The notes beneath the pieces were generated by a model. It saw only the letters and a list, made by a program, of their open reading frames with translations, was not told where the DNA came from and searched no databases. 64,000 bases of DNA from Phialocephala subalpina. Lineage: Eukaryota > Ascomycota > Leotiomycetes > Helotiales > Mollisiaceae. Of this stretch, positions 32,558 through 44,899 are shown piece after piece (position 1 is the stretch's first letter; every line of letters begins with the position of its first letter). Where the stretch lies: NCBI GenBank assembly GCA_900073065.1, contig FJOG01000026.1, positions 142,617-206,616 of the forward strand, in the 5' to 3' direction. The position numbers and the translations under genes were made by a program.

Positions 32558-34964
32558 TTATCCGAAATCGGGCTCGGCAGCACAGATTTCGTCCAGTACT
32601 TTCCCCATTGACGTCCCAATGTCCCAGACATCCCGTCGGTCACAAAGCTTTCTGACCCAATGAATAAATTGGGTCTCAAGTTGATCCACGCTCTCAAGGC
32701 CTTCCATTGTAGAAAGAGACTCGTGAGAAACATAATGTCCCTGAGGATCGTAGATATTGAGCGCAGTGATGATGGCATGAACCACAACTCTGGCAGGGTC
32801 GTAGATCTTCGCGTACCTGTCGCCACCAGGCGTTGGACAAACTTGACTTTGTAGCTCGGCAATGGAGAAGCGTAAAGCTTGCCACAGTATGATGAGGATC
32901 TTAAATCCTTGAACTGTGGTCCACGGTCCTTCCCAAGGCGGAAGACTATTGCTCATTCCCATCTCTTGCATTGCCTTGAGCATCTCATCTAGAATTGCGA
33001 CGAATCCATGCTCTCCGATAGGCTTCCGCCTTGAACCCGAACCCGACCGTCGTGTTGAGACGTAGTTGCCCAAATTCAAATGTACGCTTGTAGCTAGACC
33101 TGCAGCAGGGCTGGTCTCGACAATCCCGCCGACGAGAAGGTCGTCGGGCTTGCAAAGACTGATCTTAGTGGATAGACAGCCAAGGTTGACTGCATGCCAG
33201 AGAGACCTACATTTGAAATCGCAGGACAAGCAAGAATTATCAGCAGCAATTGACGATATCAGGGACAAGGCGGCGGAGACTTTAGCATTTTGAGCCTGGG
33301 TAAGAATATGAAAAGGCGAGGGATCTGCCAAATTTGGGGGAAGCTGGTAATAGCTCCGGGTGAAATCTCTGACGAGAGTTTCCAAATTTGCCACGATGCA
33401 CAACGTCCCAAAAGCTGATGAGGAAAGCGCCCTCAGGAGTCTAGAGGATGGAGTATTCGACAACAAAGATTGGGTGGCAATCATGACAGATTTGAGCTGG
33501 GCTTTGTCGTCTAGGATGCCACTGCGGCTCAATTCAAGCTGCATTTGTAGCATGGCATGCCACCAATCTGTCGCATTCTTAGCGTCCCATAGCGAAGACT
33601 CTCGTGGAAGCTCCCACTCAAACTCGAGTGAGGAGATCATCGGCCGCATGTTGAAAGATGCAAAGAGATGGTAGTCGAAGTAGTAGAAAGTGTAAAGAGA
33701 CAGCTTGACCGATTCTTGCTCGATAAACAGCTTCCATCGTCGGTGGACTTCGTCAGACGATGCCGATAAGCTGAGATCGGCATCCCAAGTAGTGTCCGGG
33801 GGGAATGCGGACTTCTGATGGAGCAATTCAAAGCTCCGGAGTGCCTAGCTTGTTGTGAGTAGCTGCGTTAAGGCTGTTTGACCAGACTCACATCTACGAC
33901 GACGCGACACATGTCCCGCGACTTGCTGATGCACTTTTCGTCGCCTGTGAAAGTTCCATATGCAATGAAGAGAGCCCAACTTTGGAGTACCCAGGGTGGC
34001 CAGAGTCTAGGGCGATTTTTTTCGACCTTGAACATGAAAGTTCAGCTGAGAGACCGGTTTGATGGGGCAGGAAAGGCATACAAACGTCTCCAAATCGAAA
34101 CAACCACCCCTCCAAAGCTCTTGGCTGGGATTGCGGCTGGTATTGATCTCCAATAAATCTGCTGGCTGAGCTCTACTTGCCGAATAGAGACACCCAATAG
34201 CCAACACGGCTTTTAACAGAATCGGAGGAGTGGAATGAGGACTGAGAGATGCTAGATGTAAGATTGGCAGAGATGGATGAAAATATGTGATATAGGACTG
34301 AATATGGAAGATCTTTGCCTCGTCCGAGATGCTGAAGCCAGACTTCGTTAGCCTTCTTTTCTCAGGGTATCGGGACACATTTCTTTCTAACACTAGATTT
34401 GAGACGAAAGGTTACTAACAAGTCTAGATTCGACAATTGCTCTGTGGAAGCTGAGATCTCATCCGCGGCTAATTGGAGCTGCAGGTCAAGGTCTTGTGGA
34501 TCGCTGGTGGGCTGACTGTGTGGAATGGAGTTCGTATCGAGGTTCATATTTTCTCCATTGAGGTTCATCTGTAGTCCGACGCCTGGTGGTGAGGTTTGAT
34601 TCTTTGGAGATCTCGCCGTTCCTTTTGGACAATTAGCACTATGTCTTTTGCAGACATCTCTGTACCAACAATTAGCTTCCATTTTCAGTGAAGCACAAGA
34701 GGTTCCAATTACTTTCTGCTGAATTGTGCATGGCACTTGGGACACGTGAATCGGGGGCCGTTTGCGCCATCATGGTCTTGGACAGGTCAGTGGAAGTCAC
34801 TCAGAAACAAGAAGCCCAAAAACATACGAGTCCGTTTATGCCGGGCAAGATTTTCCTATGGGGGCGTCAACACTGGCCAGAGCTGCCAGAATGGGGTTGA
34901 GTACGCTTCTTGTGAATGCTCGAGAACACTCGGGACATGAGAAGGGTCGCTCACTAGGAGGCAT
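32558..34964 (-). CDS. C2H2 zinc-finger transcription factor with fungal-specific regulatory domain, 687 aa
   Basis: Probable pathway regulator. Seven exons: 34964-34905, 34855-34828, 34776-34713, 34659-34420, 34331-34082, 34026-33892, 33844-32558; they sum to 688 codons. Finger 1 (residues 10-30) reads CPECSRAFTR|S|ENLARHKRTH once two introns are removed, a perfect C-x2-C-x12-H-x3-H. Finger 2 (residues 40-60, CPKCHAQFSRK...KRHSANC) is C-x2-C-x12-H-x3-C. A Gln/Asn-rich linker is followed by the fungal-TF homology region (IFHIQSYITYFHPSLPILHL, LWPPWVLQSWALFIAYG, FYYFDYHLFASFNMRP). The 88-bp intron 4 uses GTTAGT and a CTAAC branch; alternatives give stops. The regulator sits inside a group of catabolic-type genes. 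Confidence 0.88.
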
Positions 34965-35403
34965 TGCGCGACGAGAAGGAATGATGGCTAGAAGAGGAGG
35001 ACTGAACGACGGTCTGCAAAGTGACAAGCTGGGAAGGAGCAGTGAGGTTGGGGAAGTTTGAGACCCCACATTGGCACGTGTTTCTTTCTGCCCGAAATCC
35101 AAGGCTCAGTACTTTTCTTCAATCCTTCGAAGTAATTCCCTCAACATCTTCAATACTTTCCTTCAGTGAAACATGTAGCGTCTGCTAGCCATCAGCACGA
35201 GAGAACGCATGTAATAAGAGCAGAGTTGAACCAGGATGGAGGACAGGACCACTGGAACGCGCTCTGAAGCAAGACGTCGACACGCTTCGATTTATGATGT
35301 GAAAACCACACGCGTCTTGGAATGAATTCACGCAGGTAAGTACTTCTCTTCGGTGAGTATGATGCAAAGCTGTTCGCATATAAGTTGTTCTGAATATCTA
35401 AGA
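34965..35403. other. Regulator upstream region / monooxygenase 3' flank
   Basis: No gene recognised. Contains CCCCAC at 35064-35069. Confidence 0.4.
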
Positions 35404-37528
35404 CTATAGATCCAGCAAGGCTGAGATATCTTCCTTTCTAAAGACTACTTGCTCATCCTTTCCTCCTAGAAGCCCAAGGTACCAGCTCAAGTCTCTTCCA
35501 TCGAATTCTCGAGCCGAAAATCCATTTCCGAAGTAATGGAAGCGGTTTCTGTTCGCATGTTGCAATTCGTAGTCTTCCCATCGAGGTCGCTGCATATTCT
35601 CGAAGAAATGGATGCGAGACCCGGGCCACATCATAACCTCACCGTCTATTGTTCCTTGCTTGAACCAAGACCGGCATGGCGAGCTCCAGGCAGTTCTCGG
35701 AATGAACGTTCGACGATGCTCCTCGAAATCTTCGACAGCCTCGATCTTCGGCTCGAACGACATCACATGTTCATACGCCATCTTTTCAATCATTTGTATG
35801 AAGTGCTTTGAAGTCGTCTCGGTGATGGGCAAGAAGCTACCATGTGCGTAGGGTCCGAAGGGACCATTGAAGACTTGAGCGCGTGTTAGTCCTCCGAAGT
35901 TATCAAATGGCACAGGTGGACTTACTAAGGTAGTTGGGGAAATGCGGAACGGTGACGGAGAGGTAGGTCCTGGGTATTGTTTTCCACTCTTCACTGAGAC
36001 TTCTGTTGCCTCGGCCGATGGTGGGATATGCTGGCCTCCAACTGACATCGAAGCCGGTGGCACAGACAATTATGTCGACCTGATGCTCCTTTCCGTCAAC
36101 CGTCTTGATGCCAGTTGGTGTTATCTCAGCAATACCGTCTAGCACTACCTCGACATTGTCTTCGCAGAGCGCCTCGAGATATCCGTTGCCTGGTGTTGGT
36201 CGCCTGCAACCAACGGCGAAATCTTTCGGTATGATGGCGTCTGCAATCTCTGGTTTGGGAGCCAGTTTTCTTCTCATCTCAGATTCTGCGAACTTCAAAC
36301 AGTCAGTATATTGTACCAAGTATTTGGGGACAATAAATCGACGGAACGTACAGCACGTGCAGTCGCCTGCTCTTTAGAGCCATTCAAGATGAATCGAAAA
36401 CGAGAACTGATCTCCGACTCGATGTTCTTGCGGTATCTTAGGGAGGTCTCCGGATCCTCAGCTAGCACTTTCTTTTGGGTCTCGGTGTCTATGAACTGGT
36501 CAGTACTCAAACGTCTTCGCGAATATCTTTCTCTTTCCCTACATTTGAAGTTTCCCCCGTCCTTTGCAGCGAAAGATGAGCCAAATCCTGCTGTCACCCA
36601 AGAAGCGCTTCGAATGAAACATTTCAATTGGCCGACCACTGCTTTGTTGTTAGAGACTTGCCTGCGAAAATCTTTCGTCCGCGGGGCAATTACCTGGGCG
36701 TATGCTGGGAACTATTTGCACTGCCGAAGACCCAGATCCGATCACTGCAACAGTCTTGCCTTCCAGAGAAATTCCATTATCCCAATTTGCGCTGTGAAGC
36801 ATTGGACCTTTGAACGTTTCACGGCCCTTGATGTTAGGCCATTTCCATTTGCTGATGGTTGGTTAGTACCGCAGGCATGCAAACTTTCAGGAGAGCATAC
36901 ATACTTCAAGACACCACTCGCATTCACCAAGAGGTTACACCTGTCCTCGAAGACGTCTTCTGGATTTTCGCCCCTCTGTATTTTCACAAGCCACTCCTGC
37001 GTGTCCTCTTGCCAAAAGGCACCAACAACCCTGTGGCTGAGGCGGACGTATTTCAAAAGGTCATACTTCTCACCAAGGTTCTTGAAGTACGCAAGAATCT
37101 CGGGAGCAGTTGAGTAGCTACAAGCGCAGACTGCATTAGCTAGCGTCTCAGCTTTCAGAAGGAGTCCAGATGACTAACTACGAGCTCCATTCTGCTGATG
37201 GTGCCCAGGACAATTGGTACACCACAGACGGGATATCGCATGCACATCCAGGATACCTATTTTCATACCATGTCCCTCCAATCTCTGGATTCTTCTCATA
37301 AATGGTCAAATCAATGTCCAGTGGATTGATATCGATGTCGTGGGCGAAGTTAAGTGCACTGGCCCCTGCTCCGATAGCGATGACTTTAATCTTCCTGCCA
37401 ATCCTGTTTGGCTCCTCAAGGACGGTGTACGCTGGTTCTTCCTTCGAAATTGACTCCGGTGGAGATGGAGGCACGTTGCTGCTTGCTCGGCCTGGGGGAG
37501 GGACGTCGTCTGCGACAAGTTTGGTCAT
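35404..37528 (-). CDS. Flavin-containing, Baeyer-Villiger-type monooxygenase, 614 aa
   Basis: FAD- and NADPH-dependent class B monooxygenase that turns ketones into esters/lactones or oxidises N/S atoms. Six exons: 37528-37182, 37117-36905, 36851-36694, 36641-36352, 36292-35926, 35873-35404 (615 codons). FAD-binding Rossmann motif [14 protein letters not shown] (residues 51-64), [15 protein letters not shown], the BVMO fingerprint [12 protein letters not shown] (about 200-211), the second nucleotide motif [12 protein letters not shown], and CATGFDVSW. The C-terminal part ([12 protein letters not shown] ... SWYLGLLGG) is also typical. The ATG chosen is the first in the frame (MTKLVADDV). It is divergent from the oxoprolinase gene with 500 bp between. 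Substrate unknown. Confidence 0.92.
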
Positions 37529-38028
37529 GACGTCGGACAATAGAACTGATAAGATTGGATGATATTCTGAAGACTAGAATTGTTAAGTTTCTGGAGAGCT
37601 CAAATTTTCAGCTCCAGCATTGACCGATCAATCTTATGGCTTTCTTCTGGGCTAACTTGGCGTGCTTTGAGCTGTCGCAGGGATGCAGCAATGGACTCCT
37701 TTGCCCCACGAGCCTATCTGAGCTCCATATCGCGTTGTGGAGGGATCGAAGACCCCTGCCTTGAGACTGATTGCGGTGTGGCGTTGCTGCCCGCCGACCA
37801 AGTGGTGCTCCATGCTCCACCTCCCACTTTCCCCCACTTTCCACATATGGACGAGGACAACCCTCGACTTGGGATTTTCCCCTCGCGAGGCTACCAATTC
37901 TCACTCTCTCAGCCTTTCCCGATAAGATACTTGCAATATCTTGATATGAGAGCGTCGCTTGAATTTTGAACAGTGAAAATTTACTCGCATCGAAATATCT
38001 CATCCTCATCAACTCAGTTTCTGCCATC
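37529..38028. promoter_or_regulatory. Divergent promoter region of monooxygenase and oxoprolinase
   Basis: A 500-bp intergene between two outward-facing start codons. It holds two tandem CCCACTTTCC words (37823-37842) overlapping a 14-mer that recurs in the other divergent promoter of the cluster. Confidence 0.6.
37832..37845 (+). promoter_or_regulatory. Shared cluster motif CCCCACTTTCCACA, copy 1
   Basis: A perfect 14-mer. The other copy is on the minus strand at 44657-44670. It is a candidate binding site for the cluster's zinc-finger regulator (inference). Confidence 0.5.
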
Positions 38029-41000
38029 ATGCCCGGCACACTTCTTCCCATTCATGGGCTGCGCATATCAATTGGTACGTACGGTATCAAGTTATAGACA
38101 CCAAAGGTACTGAATTGCTATCCAGATCGCGGTGGAACCTTCACAGACTGCGTCTGCAGAGTACCGAACGGAGAAGATATCGTAGTCAAAATCCTCAGCG
38201 TCGACCCAAACAATTATCCAGATGCACCATCCGAAGCAATCCGAAAAGTTTTATCGCAATACTATGGCAGAGAAATACCTCGTGGTTCCAAATTGGATCT
38301 TGCAGATGTGGAATGGGTGAGAATGGGCACTACTGTTGCGACGAATGCCTTGCTCGAAAGGAAAGGAGAGCGTACTGCTCTTCTCATAACTAAAGGCTTC
38401 AAGGTAAGGTTTTCATCCTTTTTAAGAGTGGGCCATTTCTGACAGATACATAGGATCTCCTACACATTGGAAACCAATCTCGGCCGCATATGTTTGATTT
38501 GGCTATTCGAAGACCTGATGTTCTGTACTCGAAGGTCGTGGAAATATCGGAGCGAGTTGTTCTTGAGTCTTGTGCAGAGTCTGGTAGACAGCCTATGGCC
38601 CTGACTAGTCCTCCACCGCTCCGGTCAACGATAGGGGTCACCGGCGAGACCGTTCAGATCATTGAGGAATTAGGTATGTCGTTTGTCCTTCGTGTGCATT
38701 GCATCAGTCTGGCTAACCATTTACAGATGAAGCGGCAGTGAGTGCCAGCCTACAAGAAATTGCTGCAGAAGGCTACAATGCCATTGCCGTTTGCTTGATG
38801 CACTCTTACACATTTCCCGACCACGAGCAAAGAATATTCGGCTTGGCTAAAGAAGCCGGCTTCAAACATATATCTCTCTCGCACCGCATTTCTCAAAGAA
38901 CAAAGATTGTTCCAAGAGGGAACTCCGCCGTTGTCGATGCATATCTCACTCCTGCTATCGAGCGTTATCTGAGAAATTTCTCTGAGAATTTCGAGGACGT
39001 AGAGGCCAGCTTGTCGAAGATAGAGTTTATGCAATCTGATGGCGGTCTCGTGCCATCTAGGAGGTTAGAAATATTGTCACAACCAATAGTTCATTTTGCT
39101 AAGTCTGGATAGTCTCTCGGGTCTGCGTTCGATACTCTCTGGTCCTGCTGGCGGAGTGGTAGGATATGCGGAAACTTGTTATGATCGAGCATCTGCGACC
39201 CCTGTCATTGGATTCGACATGGTAGGATAATCTCCATTCACATATATCAGTTGTTTTTCCTAATCATGTTGTTAGGGTGGCACCTCGACAGATGTCAGTC
39301 GGTATTCCGGTTCCCTCGAGCACATCTTCGAAACTTCAACAGCAGGAGTCACCATACAAAGCCCTCAACTTGATATCAACACCATTGCAGCTGGAGGTGG
39401 AAGCATTCTTACATGGAGGAATGGGTTGTTGCAGGTCGGACCAGAAAGTGCGTCATCGGATCCAGGACCAGCATGCTATAGAAAGGGAGGTCCTCTCACT
39501 GTCACCGACGCGAATCTTCTCCTTGGACGACTAGTACCGAGTGTCTTTCCGTCAGTTTTTGGTCCGAATGAGAACGAACCTTTAGACAAATCCGCTACGG
39601 TAACAAAGTTCCAGGAGCTCACGGCTATTATCAACAAGGATACTGGAAAAGACATGAGCTGTGAGGAAGTCGCCCTTGGCTTTATCAAGGTGGCAAACGC
39701 TGCGATGTGTGGACCCGTTAGAATCCTAACCGAAGCTCGTGGTTTCGATGCCAGCAAGCATGATCTAGCATGTTTCGGCGGAGCCGGGGGCCAGCATGCG
39801 TGCTCCATTGCCGAGGAATTGAAAATCCGAAGAGTACTCGTTCACAAATACTCATCTATCTTGTCCGCATATGGAATTGGTCTGGCAGATATCGTGCATG
39901 AGGAGCAAGTCCCATGCATGAAAGTCTTCTCGACTTCGAATGCCCCAAGCCTCTCAGCCGATTGCGACCATCTCGAATCAATTGCTCGTCTAGCTCTGGT
40001 AAAAGGAGGCTTCAAAGGTCTCATTGAGAGCGAGAGATTCTACAGTATGCGTTATGATGGGAGTAACACAGCTTTGATGGTTTCGGCTGAACCAGGCAGA
40101 GACGTCGAGGCAGCTTTCATTGCTGCTCATCATCAAGAGTTTGGGTTCACTCCAACAGGCAGGTCGATTCTGGTTGACGAGTTGAGAATACGGGCGATTG
40201 GGAAAGGAGCTACCGAGAATGAAAAGGACCCATTCCAGGAGCTCAGAATCATTAAGGCGCAGGACGCTGTGAAATCTGAAAGCTACCAAGACGTGTATTT
40301 TGACACTCTTGGCAAGGTCGAAACCCCAGTATACATTCTGAGCACGTTGCAGCCACAAGACATTGTGAAGGGACCTGCAGTAATCATCGACAATACTCAA
40401 ACAATTCTCGTCACACCAAACTCGATAGCTAGCATCCTCAGCAACATGATCGCAATCGAGGTCAACCAGCAGGCACAGGAAGCTGTGAGCGCTGTTGATC
40501 TGGACCCTATTCAATTATCCATATTCCGTCACCGCTTCATGGGAGTTGCGGAGCAAATGGGACGAGCGCTTCAGAAGACAAGTGTGAGCGCCAACATCAA
40601 GGAAAGGTTGGATTTCAGTTGTGCTATCTTCACCCCAGAGGGCGATCTCGTCGCGAATGCACCTCATGTTCCGGCTATGATTGGAAGTATGGCGTTTGCA
40701 GTGCGTGGGCAGATTGCTACGTGGAAAGGAAAATTACAGGCTGGTGATGTGCTTCTGTCTAACGCTCCGGGTAAGTCTCGACTCGTCACAATTGCAGCGG
40801 CTCCAACTCACGAAACTCTAGAGTACGGTGGCGTCCACTTACCAGATCTTACGGTGATCACACCTGTCTTCAACGATTCGAACGAATTGGTGTTCTGGGC
40901 AGCATCTCGTGGTCATCACGCAGACGTAAGTGGCCCCTTTGGTGTACGCAGATTAAACTCGAGCTTATATTTTATAGGTTGGAGGCATCATGCCAGGATC

Positions 41001-42332
41001 CATGCCTCCGAACTCAACATCACTATGGCAGGAAGGCGCGGTGTTCAAATCGTTCCTCTTGGTGCGAGATGGGAAATTTGCCGAGGAAGAAGTTACTCGC
41101 ATCATGTTAGAAGAGCCAGCGAAATTCCCAGGTTGCAGTGGCACTCGATGTCTGCAAGACAACATCACAGATATCAAAGCTCAAGTGGCTGCCAATCACT
41201 GCGGGATTCGGCTGATACATCAGCTCATTGCGGAGTACACTATGGATGTTGTTCAGGTAAGTTACTTGGAGATTAATTTGTTTCTTTTCACTAAGCTCAA
41301 CAGTACTACATGAAAGCAATCCAAGACTCAGCAGAACTAGCAATCAAAACCCTCCTCAAAGAAGTAGCCTCAAGATCTCAACGCTCTATCCTCGAAGCAA
41401 TAGACCACATGGACGACGGAACCCCCATCTGCCTAAAAATCGTCATCAACGCCACCAACGGAACAGCGACCTTCGACTTCACCGGCACCGGCGACGAAGT
41501 ATTCGGCAACTGGAACGCTCCCCTCGCAATCTGCCACTCTGCAGTAATCTACTCCCTCCGCTGCATGGTACAATCCGACATCCCTCTCAACCAAGGCTGC
41601 ATCAACCCAATTACCATCATCGTTCCACCTGGCTCAATGCTCAACCCCTCCAATGAAGCTGCGGTGTGTGCTGGAAATGTGCTTACCTCCCAACGTCTTG
41701 TGGATGTGATCTTCAAAGCGTTCGGCGCTTGTGCTGCAAGTCAGGGATGTATGAATAATTTCACTTTTGGCATTAATGGTGAAAATGGATTTGGATACTA
41801 CGAGACCATCTGCGGAGGAAGTGGCGGTGGTCCAACATGGCGCGGTTCCTCAGGCGTCCACACCAACATGACCAACACCCGTATCAACGACCCAGAATCA
41901 CTAGAACGTCAATACCCCGTTGTATTACGTCGATTCATCTTGCGTCCAGGCAGTGGTGGAGATGGAAAATTCCCAGGCGGCGATGGAGTGATCCGTGATG
42001 TCGAGTTCCGAATTCCGATGACAGCGTCGATTTTATCGGAACGGAGGACGTTCGCTCCCTATGGGATGGAAGGAGGAGAGGAGGGGAAGAGGGGGTTGAA
42101 TCAGTGGATTAAAAAGAATGGACGGACGGTTAATATTGGGGGGAAGAATTCGGTGCAGGTTGAGGCAGGGGATCGGGTGGTGATTAATACGCCTGGTGGT
42201 GGTGGGTATGGGAAGAGGGAGGAGAAGGAGGTGGGTGGAGTGGTATCTTTGTTGCAGGAGGTGGGGAAGGCGTTTGTGCCGATTGCGAATGGTACTGTGG
42301 AGGCGATTAGGAGTATGGGCGAATCTTCATAG
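38029..42332 (+). CDS. 5-oxoprolinase / hydantoinase A-B fusion, 1298 aa
   Basis: ATP-dependent ring-opening amidohydrolase. The family includes 5-oxoprolinase (5-oxoproline to glutamate, gamma-glutamyl cycle) and N-methylhydantoinase. Nine exons: 38029-38074, 38126-38403, 38454-38673, 38727-39063, 39113-39221, 39276-40770, 40822-40925, 40978-41256, 41304-42332; 1299 codons, the usual size. HyuA half: DRGGTFTDC phosphate loop, [51 protein letters not shown] and [16 protein letters not shown]. HyuB half from about residue 750 ([55 protein letters not shown]) to a GGGGYG near the C-terminus. Cytosolic. The divergent monooxygenase and nearby transporter suggest it may open a lactam or imide ring in a catabolic route, instead of only housekeeping oxoproline; this is inference. 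Confidence 0.93.
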
Positions 42333-42758
42333 AGAGGGGTCTGGTAGTTTGAAATAGAGGGAGTTCTGGCAGAAGAAAGAAAGTCTGCTCATCCGACAGT
42401 TGCCCAGCGAGACCTCATATGGTGAGTGCCTGTGGGACATTTTCAACATTCTACTTCAGAATCAGACAATGATCTCTACCAAGGCCCATTGTGCGGAACT
42501 TGGACCTGTGACCTCGCGAGACCCTCTGGGTCACTGAGTCGCGCTTTCCTTTCGAAGAGGGAATGTTAGAGTCCTTAATTCCAAGACAATTGGGATCCGA
42601 CGAGGTCTAGAATCAATGATTCCCTTGAAAGCACATCAGACTCGAATCTTGAATTGTGTATTTCTTTGTGGGAGATATCCTGGTGATTGAATGTCCATCA
42701 TCAAAACGCTAGTATCCTCGAATATACACCAAAACCCATTCAAATAGAGAAGAAACCT

Positions 42759-44423
42759 CTAGAGCACATAGCGAAAATGAGGCTGCTCAAAATCAGTCAA
42801 ATCCAAAAACTTATTCTGCTCATCTTCCTCCGTCAATTCCATAGTTCCAGACTCCGTTTGCATCTTATTCCTCCTCCGATTCTCCATAATATTGACAAGT
42901 CTCAGAGCAAGAAGCGTCAATGCTGAGCAACCATACATAATTGCAACGAGAGTCTTTCCAGTTGGGTAGTTTGGAGCCTCGTGAGATCTGAAAGTTTGAG
43001 GACCAATCCAATTACCAGCCCCATAAGCAATGATCTGTAGTCCACTAACTGTCGCTTTCTTTGTGTAGCCAAGAGTGTTGTTCGATATTAGGACCATCAC
43101 CAATCCCCATGCTGCTCCGGAGACGGAGATCATGTAGTATCCGATGAGAAGAGCAGGTTTGGCAGTTGTTGTGATCATTAGGATGCCTCCGATCATGGGG
43201 AATAAGATGGCGATGAAGGCTGGTCCCGTTCGGTCCATGTACTTGTCCGAAATCCAAGTGAAGAATAGCTTCCCTCCAAAATCAAAGACTCCGGACGGTG
43301 TGCCCAACAGAAGCGAATTTCGAGACCCGAAACCAAAGGAGCTGACAACCAGAGAGCCAAATGTCGTGATCCCTCCATTAGGGATGTTCATCAAAAGCGA
43401 AAACAGAACGTAAAGATACGTTCTTGGGTCCTTGAAAGCCTCTCTGAATTGATCCCATTTCCAGACCCGGCTTCCAATACCCTGAAAGTTGTCCCGGATT
43501 CGCTCAACAGCAATTTGTCGCTCGCGGGGGCTCAAAAATTTGGCATTGGCTTGGTTGTCTGGCATGAAGAACAAGCAGTATATTCCCGTGGCGCATGTCA
43601 AAGGACCAAGGATGAGGAATAGAATCTTCCATGGTGCGAGATGGGAGCTTGTGATTGCTGAGAGTCCGTAGCCGATGACGCCCATAATTATGAGAGTGAC
43701 GCCGTTGCAGGAAAGCCAGTAGCCCATTCTTCTAGCTTGTTCGTTTTGTTTGTACCACATCGAGGTGATCAAAACGAAGGCAGGCGTGACGGTCGCCTCA
43801 AACAGTCCGAGGAAGAAGCGAACACTGAGGAGGCCTGCATAGTTTGAGGTTGCAGCGGTGCAAGTGAGGACGGCTCCCCAGAGAATGACATTGGCGGAAT
43901 GTGATTGCTGAGAGTCCGTAGCCGATGACGCCCATAATTATGAGAGTGACGCCGTTGCAGGAAAGCCAGTAGCCCATTCTTCTAGCTTGTTCGTTTTGTT
44001 TGTACCACATCGAGGTGATCAAAACGAAGGCAGGCGTGACGGTCGCCTCAAACAGTCCGAGGAAGAAGCGAACACTGAGGAGGCCTGCATAGTTTGAGGT
44101 TGCAGCGGTGCAAGTGAGGACGGCTCCCCAGAGAATGACATTGGCGGAAGGAGAGGAAGAATGTGCCAGTCCTGAGAAATTGTAAATATCGTTTCAATAC
44201 CCGGCTAGAGGTGCATGCTTACGATCTTCGACAAAACGCTCTTCCCTTCCTCTTCGGAATATTCGATCCTCTCGCCAGAGACCAGGGCAAAAGCTGGATC
44301 TGCAGCTTTGACATCGACCTTGGAGATCTCGCCTACTTCGAAGGCATCGGACGGAGCATCGACAGCTGGTGAAATCCCATCATGCTTGTCGGCCGGCATT
44401 GCACTCTTCTCGTCGATTGACAT
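42759..44423 (-). pseudogene. MFS anion:cation symporter (allantoate/nicotinate-permease type), rearranged
   Basis: Dal5/Tna1-type major facilitator. Exon 1 starts at 44423 (MSIDEKSAMPADKHDG...) and, after the intron ending at TTTCTCAG, continues DWHILPLL, the family's entry into membrane helix 1. There the sequence jumps directly to what should be helix 3 (ANVILWGAVLTCTAATSNYAGLL), losing about 60 expected codons, and the frame is wrong. A perfect 250-bp duplication (250 = 3x83+1) follows. It contains FFLGLFEATVTPAF and ITSMWYKQNEQARRMGYW, so this part appears twice in different frames. From 43772 to 42759 the rest is open and normal (WKILFLILGPLTCATGIYC ... to the C-terminus). As given, no full transporter can be made. 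Either a real rearrangement or a misassembly. Confidence 0.85.
43650..44149. repeat. Perfect 250-bp tandem direct duplication
   Basis: Bases 43650-43899 and 43900-44149 are identical throughout as read by eye, abutting head to tail inside the transporter gene. Confidence 0.95.
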
Positions 44424-44899
44424 GATGATTTGACAGACGGCAACTAGGGGAACCCTTCCACAAGATGTGAATGTGAACGAAAAGTTGGAGCTGGAACCAG
44501 AAACGAGGATAGGTCGTCCATTTTGTAAACTTTCACAATCCAATCAACTGTAAACAACAAAGATAACGAATCTCCATTATCATGATGGTGGGAAGCACGG
44601 GAAGGAAGATGCTCGCAGTCTTCCCACAGAGAATTTGTGGTCTTGGCGTGTGGAGGTGTGGAAAGTGGGGAAGATTTGTGGCGCTCCACAAGCGCTCGGA
44701 CGGGAAGTTTCTCGCCCCTTTCTAAGCATCGATGGAGCTCCACGCGGAACCTGCTCACAACTTTGTTGACTTGACGCAGGCTGCGATTACCATATCGACT
44801 TGATATTTAGACTTTGAGATACTATGAAGCGCCACTATCAGCTTCAACACGTCATCTCAACGAAATCATACGCACAAGTCAGCTCTCCACATTTTGGAG
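44424..44899. promoter_or_regulatory. Divergent promoter region of transporter and 2OG oxygenase
   Basis: A 476-bp intergene between outward-facing starts. Contains the shared 14-mer, further GTGTGGAGGTGTGG words at 44648-44661 and GCTCCAC words near 44683 and 44733, also seen in the 37.8-kb promoter. Confidence 0.6.
44657..44670 (-). promoter_or_regulatory. Shared cluster motif CCCCACTTTCCACA, copy 2
   Basis: Reads TGTGGAAAGTGGGG on the plus strand. It is a perfect match to 37832-37845. Confidence 0.5.
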
